Source of the DNA: Spongorhabdus nitratireducens
GTDB taxonomy: Bacteria; Pseudomonadota; Gammaproteobacteria; Pseudomonadales; Endozoicomonadaceae
DNA length: 64,000 nt
Direction of reading: 5' to 3'
Assembly: GCA_947387575.1 (NCBI GenBank)
Contig: CANDOC010000003.1
Span: forward strand, 1-64,000
The notes below the pieces were generated by a model, which saw only the letters and a list, made by a program, of their open reading frames with translations, did no database searches and was not told the DNA's origin. The position numbers and the translations under genes are program-made. Shown piece by piece: positions 8,606 through 17,532 of the stretch; the stretch's first letter is position 1; every line of letters begins with the position of its first letter.

Positions 8606-9697
8606 ATGAAACAATCTCTTCTTGCCAAACTGGACAGCCTCGATGCGCGTTACGAGGAAGTTGGCGCATTGATGTCTGACCCGGATGTCATCACCGACCA
8701 GAACCGCTTTCGCAGCCTGTCCAAGGAATACGCCGAGCTGGAGCCGGTTATCAAGGCATTCCAGGAGTATCAGGGCGTGGTTGCCGATCGTGAGGAAGCC
8801 GAGGTCATGCTGAAAGACAGCGACCCGGATCTGCGTGCCATGGCTGAAGAAGAGCTGCAGTCCAGTACTGGTAGACTGGAAGAGTTGTCTCATGAGCTGC
8901 AGTTACTGCTGCTGCCAAAAGACCCGGACGACAGCCACAACACCTTCCTTGAAATCCGCGCCGGTACCGGTGGTGACGAGGCTGCTATTTTTGCCGGTGA
9001 TCTGTTCCGGATGTACTCCCGTTACGCTGAAAAGCAGGGCTGGAAGATTGAGGTCATCAGCGACAGTCCGGGCGAACACGGTGGTTATAAAGAAATTATC
9101 AGCCGGGTGGTCGGTGCTGATGCCTACGGCCGACTGAAGTTTGAATCCGGTGCTCACCGGGTACAGCGGGTACCAGAAACTGAATCCCAAGGCCGCATCC
9201 ATACGTCTGCCTGTACCGTTGCGGTAATGCCGGAACCGGATGAACAGGAAGAAGTGGATATCAATAAGAATGATCTGCGGATCGATACCTTCCGCTCTTC
9301 CGGTGCCGGTGGTCAGCACGTTAACACCACTGACTCCGCTATTCGTATTACTCACTTGCCTTCCGGTATTGTGGTTGAGTGCCAGGACGAACGTTCTCAG
9401 CACAAGAACAAGGCTAAAGCCATGGCGCTGTTGAGTGCCAAGCTACGCACTGCTGCCCGTGACAGTGCCGCGCAAGAAATGGCTGACCAGCGCAAGAGCC
9501 TGGTTGGTAGTGGTGATCGTTCCGAGCGGATTCGTACCTACAACTATCCTCAGGGACGTGTCACTGATCACCGCATCAATCTGACCCTGTACAAACTGCC
9601 GGAAATTATCGTCGGTGATCTTGATCCGGTGATTGGCCCGCTGTTGCAGGAACATCAGGCCGAACTGCTGGCATCGCTGGCGGATGAGCAGGCATGA
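8606..9697 (+). CDS. prfA: Peptide chain release factor 1 (RF1)
   Basis: RF1 reads UAA and UAG stop codons and triggers peptide release on the ribosome. It has 363 residues. The GGQ motif lies at 235-237 within [15 protein letters not shown]; its Gln is methylated by PrmC, encoded next. An acidic N-terminal domain 1 precedes the codon-recognition region ([14 protein letters not shown]). Its stop overlaps the prmC start by 4 bp (ATGA), indicating translational coupling. Confidence 0.98.
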   Translation: MKQSLLAKLDSLDARYEEVGALMSDPDVITDQNRFRSLSKEYAELEPVIKAFQEYQGVVADREEAEVMLKDSDPDLRAMAEEELQSSTGRLEELSHELQLLLLPKDPDDSHNTFLEIRAGTGGDEAAIFAGDLFRMYSRYAEKQGWKIEVISDSPGEHGGYKEIISRVVGADAYGRLKFESGAHRVQRVPETESQGRIHTSACTVAVMPEPDEQEEVDINKNDLRIDTFRSSGAGGQHVNTTDSAIRITHLPSGIVVECQDERSQHKNKAKAMALLSAKLRTAARDSAAQEMADQRKSLVGSGDRSERIRTYNYPQGRVTDHRINLTLYKLPEIIVGDLDPVIGPLLQEHQAELLASLADEQA

Positions 9698-10554
9698 GCT
9701 CTGTCTCCGACCTGTTAAAAGCAGCCGAACAGCAGTTGGTACAATCGCCAACGGCCCGGTTGGATGCAGAACTGCTGCTTTGCCATGTACTGGATAAATC
9801 CAGAACATGGTTGATGGCATGGTCTGATGAAACCGTTTCTGAAGAAAATCTTGAGCAGTTTGAACACTTACTACAGCGTCGCGTAACTGGTGAGCCTGTG
9901 GCTCATCTGACCGGACGTCGCGACTTCTGGACACTGGAGCTGGAAGTCTCTGCGGACACCCTGATTCCTCGCCCGGATACAGAACTGCTGGTTGAGCTGG
10001 CACTGGAATATGGTCAGCGCGGCCCTCATAAAGTTGTAGACCTTGGTACCGGAACCGGAGCCATTGCGCTGGCATTGGCTTCGGAGCGTCCTGAATGGCT
10101 GGTCAATGCTGTCGAACGTAATCCGGATACACTGGCCGTTGCCCGGCGCAATGCCCTCAGCAATAAACTGGAACGGGTACAGTTCTTTGAAGGCAGCTGG
10201 TTTGAACCTTTGCCTGACAATACCCGCTTTCAACTGATTGTCAGTAATCCGCCCTATATTCCGGATTCCGATCCTCATTTAAAAGAGGGTGATGTCCGGT
10301 TCGAGCCACTGCAGGCACTGGCATCCGGTAATGACGGACTGGACGATATTCTCCAGATTGTATCCAGAGCTCCCGAATGGCTGGAAGCAGACGGATGGTT
10401 ACTGCTGGAGCATGGCTATGATCAGGGCGAAGCTGTGCGCAATATTATGCAGGCATCAGGTTTTCAACAGGTTATGACCCGACAGGATCTGGCCGGCCAT
10501 GACCGGGTTACCCTGGGCCAGCGGCCCGACTTTCAACAGGAAGCAACATCATGA
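9694..10554 (+). CDS. prmC: Release factor glutamine methyltransferase (PrmC)
   Basis: SAM-dependent N5-glutamine methyltransferase that modifies the GGQ Gln of RF1 and RF2. It has 286 residues. The SAM-binding loop DLGTGTGA starts at 116 and the substrate-clamp motif NPPY is at 185-188. The N-terminal helical domain carries the [14 protein letters not shown] signature. It overlaps prfA and moeB by 4 bp at each end, so the three genes form one translationally coupled unit. Confidence 0.98.
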   Translation: MSSVSDLLKAAEQQLVQSPTARLDAELLLCHVLDKSRTWLMAWSDETVSEENLEQFEHLLQRRVTGEPVAHLTGRRDFWTLELEVSADTLIPRPDTELLVELALEYGQRGPHKVVDLGTGTGAIALALASERPEWLVNAVERNPDTLAVARRNALSNKLERVQFFEGSWFEPLPDNTRFQLIVSNPPYIPDSDPHLKEGDVRFEPLQALASGNDGLDDILQIVSRAPEWLEADGWLLLEHGYDQGEAVRNIMQASGFQQVMTRQDLAGHDRVTLGQRPDFQQEATS

Positions 10555-11288
10555 ATGATGACCAGTTACTGCGATACAGCCGCCATCTGCTGCTGCCGGA
10601 AATAGAAGTTGCTGGTCAGGAAAAGCTGCTCAATGCCAAGGTACTGCTGATCGGGCTTGGCGGACTGGGCTCTCCGATTGCGATGTATCTTACGGCTGCC
10701 GGTGTAGGTGAACTGGTCATCGTTGATCATGACCGGGTTGAAATGAGCAACCTGCAGCGTCAGATCATTCACCGGACCCGGGCACTGGGCCAACCCAAAG
10801 CAGAGTCTGCTGCCGAAGCATTGTGGGCCATGAATCCGGATACCCGCATCACTGCTATTACCCACAAGCTCGATGAAGAGCAGCTCACCGAGCAGGCGAA
10901 TCAGGCCGACCTGATTATTGATGCCACCGACAACTTTACCACCCGCCATCTGATTAATCGGGTTTCTGTTGCCACTTCAACACCATTGGTCAGTGGTGCG
11001 GCCATTCGCTTTGAAGGCCAGATTACTGTCTTTGACCGGCGGCAGGATGACAGTCCGTGTTACCACTGCCTGTATCCGGATAATGGTGATGAAAACCTCA
11101 CCTGTTCCGAATCCGGTGTGATCTCTCCACTGGTTGGAGTGATTGGTTCCATGCAGGCACTGGAAGCGGTCAAACTTCTTGCTGGTCAGCCAACCCTGCA
11201 CGGGCGACTGCTGATGTTTGATGGTTTGTATTCCCAATGGCAGACATTAAAACTCTCCAAAGATAATCACTGCCCCGTTTGCTCCTGA
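10551..11288 (+). CDS. moeB: Molybdopterin-synthase adenylyltransferase (MoeB/ThiF family)
   Basis: E1-like enzyme that adenylates the C-terminal Gly of the small subunit of molybdopterin synthase. It has 245 residues. The nucleotide-binding loop GLGGLG is at 35-40, DHDRVEMSNLQRQ follows, and zinc cysteines are at 170/173 (CYHC) and 241/244 (CPVC). It is next to hemA-prfA-prmC as in enterobacteria and pseudomonads. MoeB cannot be separated from ThiF by sequence alone, but the neighbourhood favours MoeB. Confidence 0.94.
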   Translation: MNDDQLLRYSRHLLLPEIEVAGQEKLLNAKVLLIGLGGLGSPIAMYLTAAGVGELVIVDHDRVEMSNLQRQIIHRTRALGQPKAESAAEALWAMNPDTRITAITHKLDEEQLTEQANQADLIIDATDNFTTRHLINRVSVATSTPLVSGAAIRFEGQITVFDRRQDDSPCYHCLYPDNGDENLTCSESGVISPLVGVIGSMQALEAVKLLAGQPTLHGRLLMFDGLYSQWQTLKLSKDNHCPVCS

Positions 11289-11295
11289 CCTTCCC

Positions 11296-11323
11296 GGCTG
11301 TACTGACCCGGTACAGCCTTTAA
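11296..11323 (+). terminator. Terminator-like hairpin after moeB
   Basis: Perfect 8-bp stem GGCTGTAC / GTACAGCC with a 7-nt loop, followed by TTTAAAA, starting 8 bp after the moeB stop. The T-tract is short. It separates the housekeeping unit from the T3SS cassette. Confidence 0.6.
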
Positions 11324-11376
11324 AACTCTTGTGCAGGCTTTGAATCAGCGGCCGATAACTCTCTCAGATGCACCAA

Positions 11377-11435
11377 GCCAGCTTCGTAAATTTTCATTGA
11401 ATCACTGAAAGAATAAGGGTTCAGAAGAAGCTGGC
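11377..11435. repeat. Inverted repeat in the leader of the T3SS cassette
   Basis: Perfect 9-bp arms GCCAGCTTC (11377-11385) and GAAGCTGGC (11427-11435) enclose 41 nt that contains a smaller pairing TTTCA/TGAAA. It lies in the 331-bp stretch between moeB and sctD, where the cassette promoter should be. I see no convincing -35/-10 pair, and apart from this and the short ORF nothing else in the gap. Confidence 0.4.
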
Positions 11436-11515
11436 AGGTGTCACGGAGATTTATTCGCGTCATCTAACGCCGCGGACAGATCATTTCCAGGTCACAACCG
11501 AAACAGGATGTTTCA

Positions 11516-11620
11516 ATGTCGTTTCCTGCTGTCCTGCAAGGGATCAAAAACAGTGCTGCTGCAATACCGGATGAAGGTATTGCCCGGGCAGTACGTTTAT
11601 TTGCAGCGAGGACGGTCTGA
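11516..11620 (+). CDS. Possible 34-residue ORF coupled to sctD
   Basis: ATG at 11516 with AGGA nine bases upstream opens a 34-codon frame (MSFPAVLQGIKNSAAAIPDE...) whose TGA overlaps the sctD ATG as TGATG, the classic coupling arrangement. The peptide has no recognised family; it is alanine-rich and weakly amphipathic. It may be a leader peptide, a small T3SS gene or chance. Confidence 0.3.
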   Translation: MSFPAVLQGIKNSAAAIPDEGIARAVRLFAARTV

Positions 11621-13365
11621 TGGCTGAACGCTTGCTGCGAATACTGTCCGGTTCCCATGAAGGTGCAGAGCTGACGCTGGAGCCCGGTAGCTACCTGCTC
11701 GGTCAGAATGATGACTGTGATCTGGCATTGATGGATGAAGGTCTGGCTGATGAGCAGCTGGTTATAGAAATCTCCGATACCGGCATTGCCATCCATAACA
11801 GGGCGCCTGACACCCAGATATTTATCAATGGCCAGCCCGCCGATACTGATGCCAGTCTTAACCACTTCGATATTGTTACCATTGCAGGATTAAACTTTGC
11901 CTTTGGCCCTGAAAATGAAGAATGGCCAGAGCTTACGATCCCTCAGCCCGGAGAAGCCCCGGCACCGGAAAATGCTGATGACGAGCCTCCGATACTGGAG
12001 GATGAAACCTCACTGGAAGAAGGCACCGAGCCTGAAGAAGCCTCTGAAGCAGAAGATGATTCAGATGAAGCAGAAGAGGAAGAAGAAGCCGCTCCCAGAA
12101 AGAAAGCTAAAAAGGCAGCCAACACATCATTCCTGCAGGGGTTACCGAACTTCGGCAATCTTCTATCCGGCTTCAACGGTTTATCCCTCGGCGACATCAA
12201 ACAACATATTAAATCAAACCCCACACTGTGGGGGTTTGGTACCGGCATAGGTTTTCTGCTGGTTGGTACCACCAGCTTCTTTATTGCTGCATTCTCGGGA
12301 CCGGAGATTGCCCCCAAGCCCCCGGTGGATTATCAGCAGGTGGCTCGTGCAATCAAACAGCAATATGCCTTTAACGATATAAAAATCGAATCTCTGCCCG
12401 ACTCTTCCTGGATATCCGTTAGTGGTTACGTCAGCAGCCAGGAACAAAAAGAGCTGCTGGAAGGCGAACTGCAAACCAATGAAGTTCCCTTCAACAGCCA
12501 GATTGTTGTTATTCCCGAAATGCTTGCCAATGCCGAAGCCGTCCTCAAGCTCTATGGCTACAAGGAACTTGAATTTCAATCTGGCCCACAAGCAGGTGTA
12601 TTAGTGCTGTACGGCTATACGGAAAAAGCCCGGGATACCGAGTCCATCAAAATGCTGCTTAAGCAGGAAGTTCACGGTCTGCTTTCTGTAATCGACAAGG
12701 TTGAAGACCAGTCCTCACGGATGAAGCTGCTGAAAGGCATGCTGGCTGAAGTTGGTCTGGCTCGAAATATTCATGTCATAAAACAGCCCGGACTCCTGGT
12801 TGTACGCGGCACAGTCAGCAACCCGGAAGAATATGCCCGACTGAAAAATGTTATTGCCGATTTCCGTGCACGTTATGGCGATATGCCTAAATTGAAAGTC
12901 AGTACCAAGGCAAGAAGGCATATTCCTCGCAACAAGCGGCCTCGTCATCCTTCCGGCAGAAATATGGCATCTACACCCCAGGGAGCCTCGGCCCCGATGG
13001 TGCCTTCTGCACCCGGCCAGCCAATGCAGGCTACACCGTCAGGTCAGCAACAAGTTCGGGGCAATTCAGCAGCTTCATCTCAGTCTCAGCAGCCATCACC
13101 TGATAATTCTCCGGCATTCTCTAATGACCCGTATTTTGGAATGCCTGCCCCTCAGCAACAGGAATTCCCGGTTCTGAATATTCGCGGAGTGAATATGGGG
13201 GCGATTCCATACGTTATTCTGGGAAATGGCGGCAAATACCTGCCCGGTGCACAGCTTCCTAATGGGTATATACTTGAAGATATTCAGTTGGAATATCTTA
13301 TATTAAGTAACGGAATAAACAGGATCAGATACCCACTCGGAGGTTATCACGGCAATGGACGCTAA
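11620..13365 (+). CDS. sctD: T3SS inner-membrane ring protein SctD (YscD/PscD family)
   Basis: Forms the outer of the two inner-membrane rings of the injectisome basal body. An FHA-like cytoplasmic domain covers about 1-100. A very acidic linker (about 110-158) and a basic patch RKKAKK precede one membrane segment (about 203-226). Periplasmic ring-building repeats run from about 235-430. The C-terminus has a Pro/Gln/Ser-rich stretch (about 440-512) and a conserved-looking end (LPNGYILEDIQLEYLILSNG). At 581 residues it is longer than YscD or PscD (about 420-430) because of the linker and tail. It overlaps the next gene by 11 bp. Confidence 0.88.
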   Translation: MAERLLRILSGSHEGAELTLEPGSYLLGQNDDCDLALMDEGLADEQLVIEISDTGIAIHNRAPDTQIFINGQPADTDASLNHFDIVTIAGLNFAFGPENEEWPELTIPQPGEAPAPENADDEPPILEDETSLEEGTEPEEASEAEDDSDEAEEEEEAAPRKKAKKAANTSFLQGLPNFGNLLSGFNGLSLGDIKQHIKSNPTLWGFGTGIGFLLVGTTSFFIAAFSGPEIAPKPPVDYQQVARAIKQQYAFNDIKIESLPDSSWISVSGYVSSQEQKELLEGELQTNEVPFNSQIVVIPEMLANAEAVLKLYGYKELEFQSGPQAGVLVLYGYTEKARDTESIKMLLKQEVHGLLSVIDKVEDQSSRMKLLKGMLAEVGLARNIHVIKQPGLLVVRGTVSNPEEYARLKNVIADFRARYGDMPKLKVSTKARRHIPRNKRPRHPSGRNMASTPQGASAPMVPSAPGQPMQATPSGQQQVRGNSAASSQSQQPSPDNSPAFSNDPYFGMPAPQQQEFPVLNIRGVNMGAIPYVILGNGGKYLPGAQLPNGYILEDIQLEYLILSNGINRIRYPLGGYHGNGR

Positions 13366-13603
13366 CGAAAAGCCTGTATCTATCAGCTTTTCCCAAATCG
13401 AAGACACCCTGATGGGTGATACCTCCGGGAAAAAGCGTGACGAAACCCTGGAAAAGCTGGATATGGAAGCCTCAAGGCTTAAAGTCAAGCTGAATCAAGG
13501 GGTTGCACCCGAAGAGCACGATAAGATCCTGCTCTCAATGGGGGCTCTTGAAGAAGCAAAGAACGCTGTCAAAACAGCTTGGAAACACTTTCATAACAGC
13601 TAA
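13355..13603 (+). CDS. YscE/PscE/EscE-family needle co-chaperone
   Basis: An 82-residue, mostly helical protein. In Yersinia and Pseudomonas, small helical YscE/PscE pairs with YscG/PscG to hold the needle subunit monomeric in the cytoplasm. The C-terminal half (LDMEASRLKVKLNQG, HDKILLSMGALEEAKNAVKTAW) matches the two-helix layout of the family. Its N-terminal extension is about 15 residues longer than YscE. Position between sctD and the needle gene, with the YscG-like gene downstream, is the canonical order D-E-F-G and is the main support. Confidence 0.75.
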   Translation: MDANEKPVSISFSQIEDTLMGDTSGKKRDETLEKLDMEASRLKVKLNQGVAPEEHDKILLSMGALEEAKNAVKTAWKHFHNS

Positions 13604-13668
13604 CCCAACAGGCCTTTATGAATATTGGCGATTTCGTCAACTACAATTAGAGAAAAAGGAGTTTTGCT

Positions 13669-13941
13669 ATGGTAGGCCAGGTTGATGGTGTTAATGCCAA
13701 TTTCAAGGCTGATGAGCATGCAATTGATACAGATGCAGTTCTAAATAAGTTCAACGATGAACTTAGCGGCCTGAAAGACAAAATGAATGAATTCCTTGAT
13801 GGCGGGAACCTGTCTGATCCGGCAACACTTGTAAAGTATCAGGAGCTGCAGAACGAGTATCTGATGATACTGAGTTTCCAGACCAACTTTATCAAGTCGT
13901 TGAAGGACTCCCAGTCACAGTCCATCAATAACATGAAGTAA
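13669..13941 (+). CDS. sctF: T3SS needle subunit SctF (YscF/PscF family)
   Basis: A 90-residue small helical protein that polymerises to form the needle. It shows the family layout: variable N-terminus, a helix, a turn with DPATLVKYQELQNEY, then a C-terminal helix LSFQTNFIKSLKDSQSQSINNMK that lines the channel. A strong AAGGAG lies 7 nt before the ATG, in keeping with the high expression needed for needle protein. Confidence 0.88.
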   Translation: MVGQVDGVNANFKADEHAIDTDAVLNKFNDELSGLKDKMNEFLDGGNLSDPATLVKYQELQNEYLMILSFQTNFIKSLKDSQSQSINNMK

Positions 13942-13992
13942 GTCATTTATTTCAGTTACCACGACTCAATCAGGGCAAGGAGCCTTACAGGG

Positions 13993-14424
13993 ATGAATCT
14001 CGAAACCGCTAAAATGCTCGCCGACATCGGTTTCATGGCATCAGCTTATCAGCAACGTCCAGCCGCTCATGCAATTTTCACCGCTCTGATTGCAAACTAC
14101 CCTGACAACTCCGTTCCCTACAATGGTATGGCACACCTGCATATCATGACCGGCATGTTTGATGATGCCGTCAACTTGCTTAAGGGGCAGGCCGACAGTG
14201 CAGAAGAGATTGATCCCATGACACTGGCCCTGCTCTGCGCAGCTTACAAAATGGCCGGAAAAAACGATGACAGTGAAGATCTGCTCAACAAGATCAAGAA
14301 TGACTACCCCGACACCAACCATTTTGAGACAACTCAGGGGCTGATCAAAATCTTCGAGAGCACCAAGGAAGTGAATGCCAAATTCACTGAACTGCTCACC
14401 AAGGGGCAGAAAAAAGCTAAATAA
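13993..14424 (+). CDS. YscG/PscG-like TPR chaperone of the needle subunit
   Basis: A 143-residue all-helical protein with TPR-like repeats (AYQQRPAAHAIFTALIANYPDNSVPYNGMAHLHI; ALLCAAYKMAGKNDDSEDLL). In the D-E-F-G order this is the partner that, with the YscE-like protein, sequesters SctF in the cytoplasm. AAGGAG lies 10 nt before the ATG. A bidirectional terminator follows, so the cassette ends here. Confidence 0.8.
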   Translation: MNLETAKMLADIGFMASAYQQRPAAHAIFTALIANYPDNSVPYNGMAHLHIMTGMFDDAVNLLKGQADSAEEIDPMTLALLCAAYKMAGKNDDSEDLLNKIKNDYPDTNHFETTQGLIKIFESTKEVNAKFTELLTKGQKKAK

Positions 14425-14438
14425 TTCCGATATTTTTC

Positions 14439-14468
14439 AAAAAGGCCTGCTGAATAGCAGGCCTTTTT
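14439..14468. terminator. Bidirectional intrinsic terminator
   Basis: Perfect 13-bp stem AAAAAGGCCTGCT / AGCAGGCCTTTTT with a 4-nt loop gives T-runs in both directions. It ends the T3SS cassette on the plus strand and the glycosyltransferase-kinase gene on the minus strand. The latter's TAA lies inside the stem edge. Confidence 0.9.
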
Positions 14469-17400
14469 ATTTTGTCCGTAGCCAATGTGTATAGCTCTCA
14501 GTTAACAGAGTTATCGCCTTCTTTCCCTCAGCACTAAACAGGTCGGTCTGAAGCTTCTCCCAATCCATATCCACATCTAGTGCATGAGGCAAATAAGCCG
14601 GCTGACAAAGCTCACCCACAATCCTGCTTTGATTTACGACCCGGCCTTTTAGCCACTGATGATGGTAGCGCTCTAAAATTCGCTTCTCAGGTGTAAACCT
14701 TTTTTCTTCCGAAAGAGCACAGTACTGTTCACGCAGGCCTGTTGCAGCCAACCACTGACCAAGTCTACGAATTTGATCGGATTCAATCGGCAGCTTATGT
14801 GCCTCACTGATTTTTTGCAAATGCTCTTCCTGATACACCCTTGGTATCTCGCAAAACCTGACAAAAAGGCCTGCAAGACTCTTTTTCCACTCCATAATCT
14901 CTTTGTGGTGTGACCGAAACAAATCAAAAACAATCAAAAAGCCTTCTCGAACCAAATCAACCTGCTTTGACGTGATTCCAACAGGAGCCCAGTCAGAATC
15001 CAGAATATTGGTTTTCCCCAGCGAAGATATATCCAGATCATCAACGGTTACTGCTCTGTTTCCGCTAATCTCTTGCTGTAGCCTTGAAATCACATCCTCT
15101 GAAAACATCAGTTCAGCGTCGATCAGGCAGGGCAGACCATCAGACACCAACATATTATTTTCATGGAGATCCTTAATCCCAAGCTGCAGAGCTAAAGCGG
15201 ATAATGCTCCCATGCCCTTATACCAGCTACCAGATCTCTGCTTTGTAGATCTATCCGAATCAATCCAGGTCATATACCCGTAGTTGCGATCCACCTGATC
15301 AGAGCAGCACAGACAGGAGACAGTTTTCAAAAGCACTGAACGATTCCACTTGTTCAGCTGGTCTATTAAACCTTTTTCAGGGGCAAGCAGAGCATTCTCA
15401 ACGCTCAAATCCCGGTCTTTATAGACTATTGAGTGAGCGCCATTGAAAGTGATTTTTACTACATCGAAGTACTCAACTTCCGGCATAACCTGAAGCTGTA
15501 TGGACTGAAGATTATCAGGCTTTATATTTATCCACAGACATAGGTCACACAGATCCCTACTTAACCGTTCAACAAAAGTTTCAGCAGCATGAACCCACTG
15601 GCGCGCTACCCTAAACAGGTGTCGGGCGTAGGCCGCATTCATTGAAACCTGCTCCCACTTGACTGTTTTCAACCAATTGGCGAACGGGTGCATCAAGTCC
15701 ACGATCAAGCCTGCCGTTTTTACTTTCTTAAGCCGGCCATCCAGTTGGTCCATCAATAAGGTGCCAACACTGAGTACAATATTCGCAGTAGCGGTGCTAT
15801 CAACGCCTTCATTCAGCACATCACACTCAAGCAAAGCTATCAGGCTAGAATATCTTTTTTGTTTTCTGATCTTTTCCGCCCGACGGGCAATCTTTGGCAG
15901 CAGATTTATGACTCTCCCAGATACGAAGCGTTCATCTTTTTTTTCTGTAGCACAAGCTAACAAGTGATATTTGAGCATCCATATAACAGCCGCTCGACTT
16001 CTTGATGGCTCGAGTATCAGGCCAGGTGATAATTCCGCCACTGACAACGGTCTTCCCAGGTTACCTGCATATTGAAGCACCAGATGTGCATCCTGAAGAG
16101 GCATAGCTTCAGCTACTTCATCTGAAGCCAATAGTTTTTCAGCCCCCAGTAAAACCCTTAACCCTCGATCAGTCAGGGTATACAGCTGGTTATCACTCTG
16201 GAGTTTTGTTACGTAGTGCGAAAAGAAGTCGTCTTGAGCATACAGATTACTGAATCCAGATTTCCAGTTCGAATGCTCTCTGGCAAGTCGGCTGAGCCGC
16301 TCAATTAATGCATCATACTGCAATGTCAGTTTTGACCACTCAAAGCGCTCTATGGCTTTATTTCTGGCTGCCTGCCCCATCTTTTGGCAAAGCTTCTTGT
16401 TGCCACTCAGTTCTTTAAGAGTTTCAACAAGAGAGCCAACATCAATGGCTGTAGTTTGAGCCTGAACCAGGCTATCCCTTGCTGCAGCATAGGGTTTAAC
16501 AGCTTTCGATACAGAGCCAAAGCGGCTTGCTGGCACCAGGTAACCTTCAACCCCGTTGCATATAAGTTCCCGGTAGCCATTCCACTCGGACAAAACAACA
16601 GGTAAACCGGCCATCATGGCTTCTACCGGAGCTATACCAAAACTTTCCTGATAACTGTCCGAGACAGAAATAAAAACATCTGCGGCGGCTAATAACAGCG
16701 ATTTTCGTGCATCATCAATATCAAGTTCAAAATGTACACAGCTATCAATCAACAACTCATAGGAAGAAGACAGCAGGGATCCAATATAATTACTACACGG
16801 GTTTCCCGCGCCAGCCAGATAAAGCGAGATATCCCTGTCAGAACCCAGCACCAGTTCCCTGACGGCCAGCAGTAATGGATGCAGATCCATTTTATCCACA
16901 GCCGAAAAACGCCCCAGCCCCAACATTACAAAGCAATCATCAGCAATACCCAGCTCTTTTCTGGCTTGCTTTCGGTCAGATTGCTCAATCTGGTTTACAC
17001 CGAGAGGCAATCGATCCAGACGACCCTGCCACTGAACCCTGCCTTTATAATGCTGCTCTACAGCACTGGTCATTTTCTCCAGTACTTCCCGACTGGCATC
17101 AGAACTGCAAATAATACTATCCCAGGGACCATGCTCAGACAGCATGACATTCTTAAGCTGTTTCAGCCCTATATCCTGGCTCAAGGTATGCGCCCTGCCT
17201 GTTACAGGAAACAAAGCAGGTGCATACATCTGCCGCATATCCACCAGCGAATCAATCCAGGGCTCTCCCGTATGAAAGGCAAAATAATTTATCTGCTGCA
17301 GGCACTGGGCAAGCTGGTGTATTGGAAAGAATCTGATGCGCTTTGAAGAGTAGGCTTCTCGCCACTGACCTTTAAGGCGATCGATGGCAGCTGGGGGAGA

Positions 17401-17532
17401 AAAGATATGAATGCAGTCAACGCTGGAATAACAAATCAGAGCATCAAGAAAAGCCGTATTGGCAATACGTAATCCGTTAATACCTACCTGTTCAAGATCC
17501 TGCGCTGCATACAGGCAGCCAAGGATCTTCAC
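14467..17532 (-). CDS. GT4 glycosyltransferase fused to a LanM-type kinase (DUF4135-like) domain
   Basis: A 1021-residue two-enzyme protein. Residues 1-415 look like a GT-B, GT4-family glycosyltransferase: LGLGRFSAVDKMDLHPLL at 204-221, and the EX7E nucleotide-sugar motif E296-SFGIAPV-E304 followed by AMMAGLPVV. About 430-680 is helical and unrecognised. Residues 685-900 carry the LanM dehydratase-kinase signature: IVYKDR (K705), DLHENN (D788, H790, N793) and LIDAE (D805, E807), with the 17-residue D-to-D spacing known from CylM. No LanC cyclase domain, LanA precursor or transporter is present. It starts at GTG inside the stop of a CesT-type chaperone gene (GTGA overlap), so I infer a T3SS effector that modifies host targets. 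A Ser/Thr-modifying or carbohydrate role in the cell cannot be excluded. Confidence 0.78.
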   Translation of the reverse strand: MKILGCLYAAQDLEQVGINGLRIANTAFLDALICYSSVDCIHIFSPPAAIDRLKGQWREAYSSKRIRFFPIHQLAQCLQQINYFAFHTGEPWIDSLVDMRQMYAPALFPVTGRAHTLSQDIGLKQLKNVMLSEHGPWDSIICSSDASREVLEKMTSAVEQHYKGRVQWQGRLDRLPLGVNQIEQSDRKQARKELGIADDCFVMLGLGRFSAVDKMDLHPLLLAVRELVLGSDRDISLYLAGAGNPCSNYIGSLLSSSYELLIDSCVHFELDIDDARKSLLLAAADVFISVSDSYQESFGIAPVEAMMAGLPVVLSEWNGYRELICNGVEGYLVPASRFGSVSKAVKPYAAARDSLVQAQTTAIDVGSLVETLKELSGNKKLCQKMGQAARNKAIERFEWSKLTLQYDALIERLSRLAREHSNWKSGFSNLYAQDDFFSHYVTKLQSDNQLYTLTDRGLRVLLGAEKLLASDEVAEAMPLQDAHLVLQYAGNLGRPLSVAELSPGLILEPSRSRAAVIWMLKYHLLACATEKKDERFVSGRVINLLPKIARRAEKIRKQKRYSSLIALLECDVLNEGVDSTATANIVLSVGTLLMDQLDGRLKKVKTAGLIVDLMHPFANWLKTVKWEQVSMNAAYARHLFRVARQWVHAAETFVERLSRDLCDLCLWINIKPDNLQSIQLQVMPEVEYFDVVKITFNGAHSIVYKDRDLSVENALLAPEKGLIDQLNKWNRSVLLKTVSCLCCSDQVDRNYGYMTWIDSDRSTKQRSGSWYKGMGALSALALQLGIKDLHENNMLVSDGLPCLIDAELMFSEDVISRLQQEISGNRAVTVDDLDISSLGKTNILDSDWAPVGITSKQVDLVREGFLIVFDLFRSHHKEIMEWKKSLAGLFVRFCEIPRVYQEEHLQKISEAHKLPIESDQIRRLGQWLAATGLREQYCALSEEKRFTPEKRILERYHHQWLKGRVVNQSRIVGELCQPAYLPHALDVDMDWEKLQTDLFSAEGKKAITLLTESYTHWLRTK

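Noticed and set aside
14467-17532. Lanthipeptide biosynthetic locus
   Set aside because: The kinase domain is LanM-like, but there is no cyclase domain, precursor peptide, protease or ABC exporter nearby, and a T3SS chaperone is fused to the operon instead.
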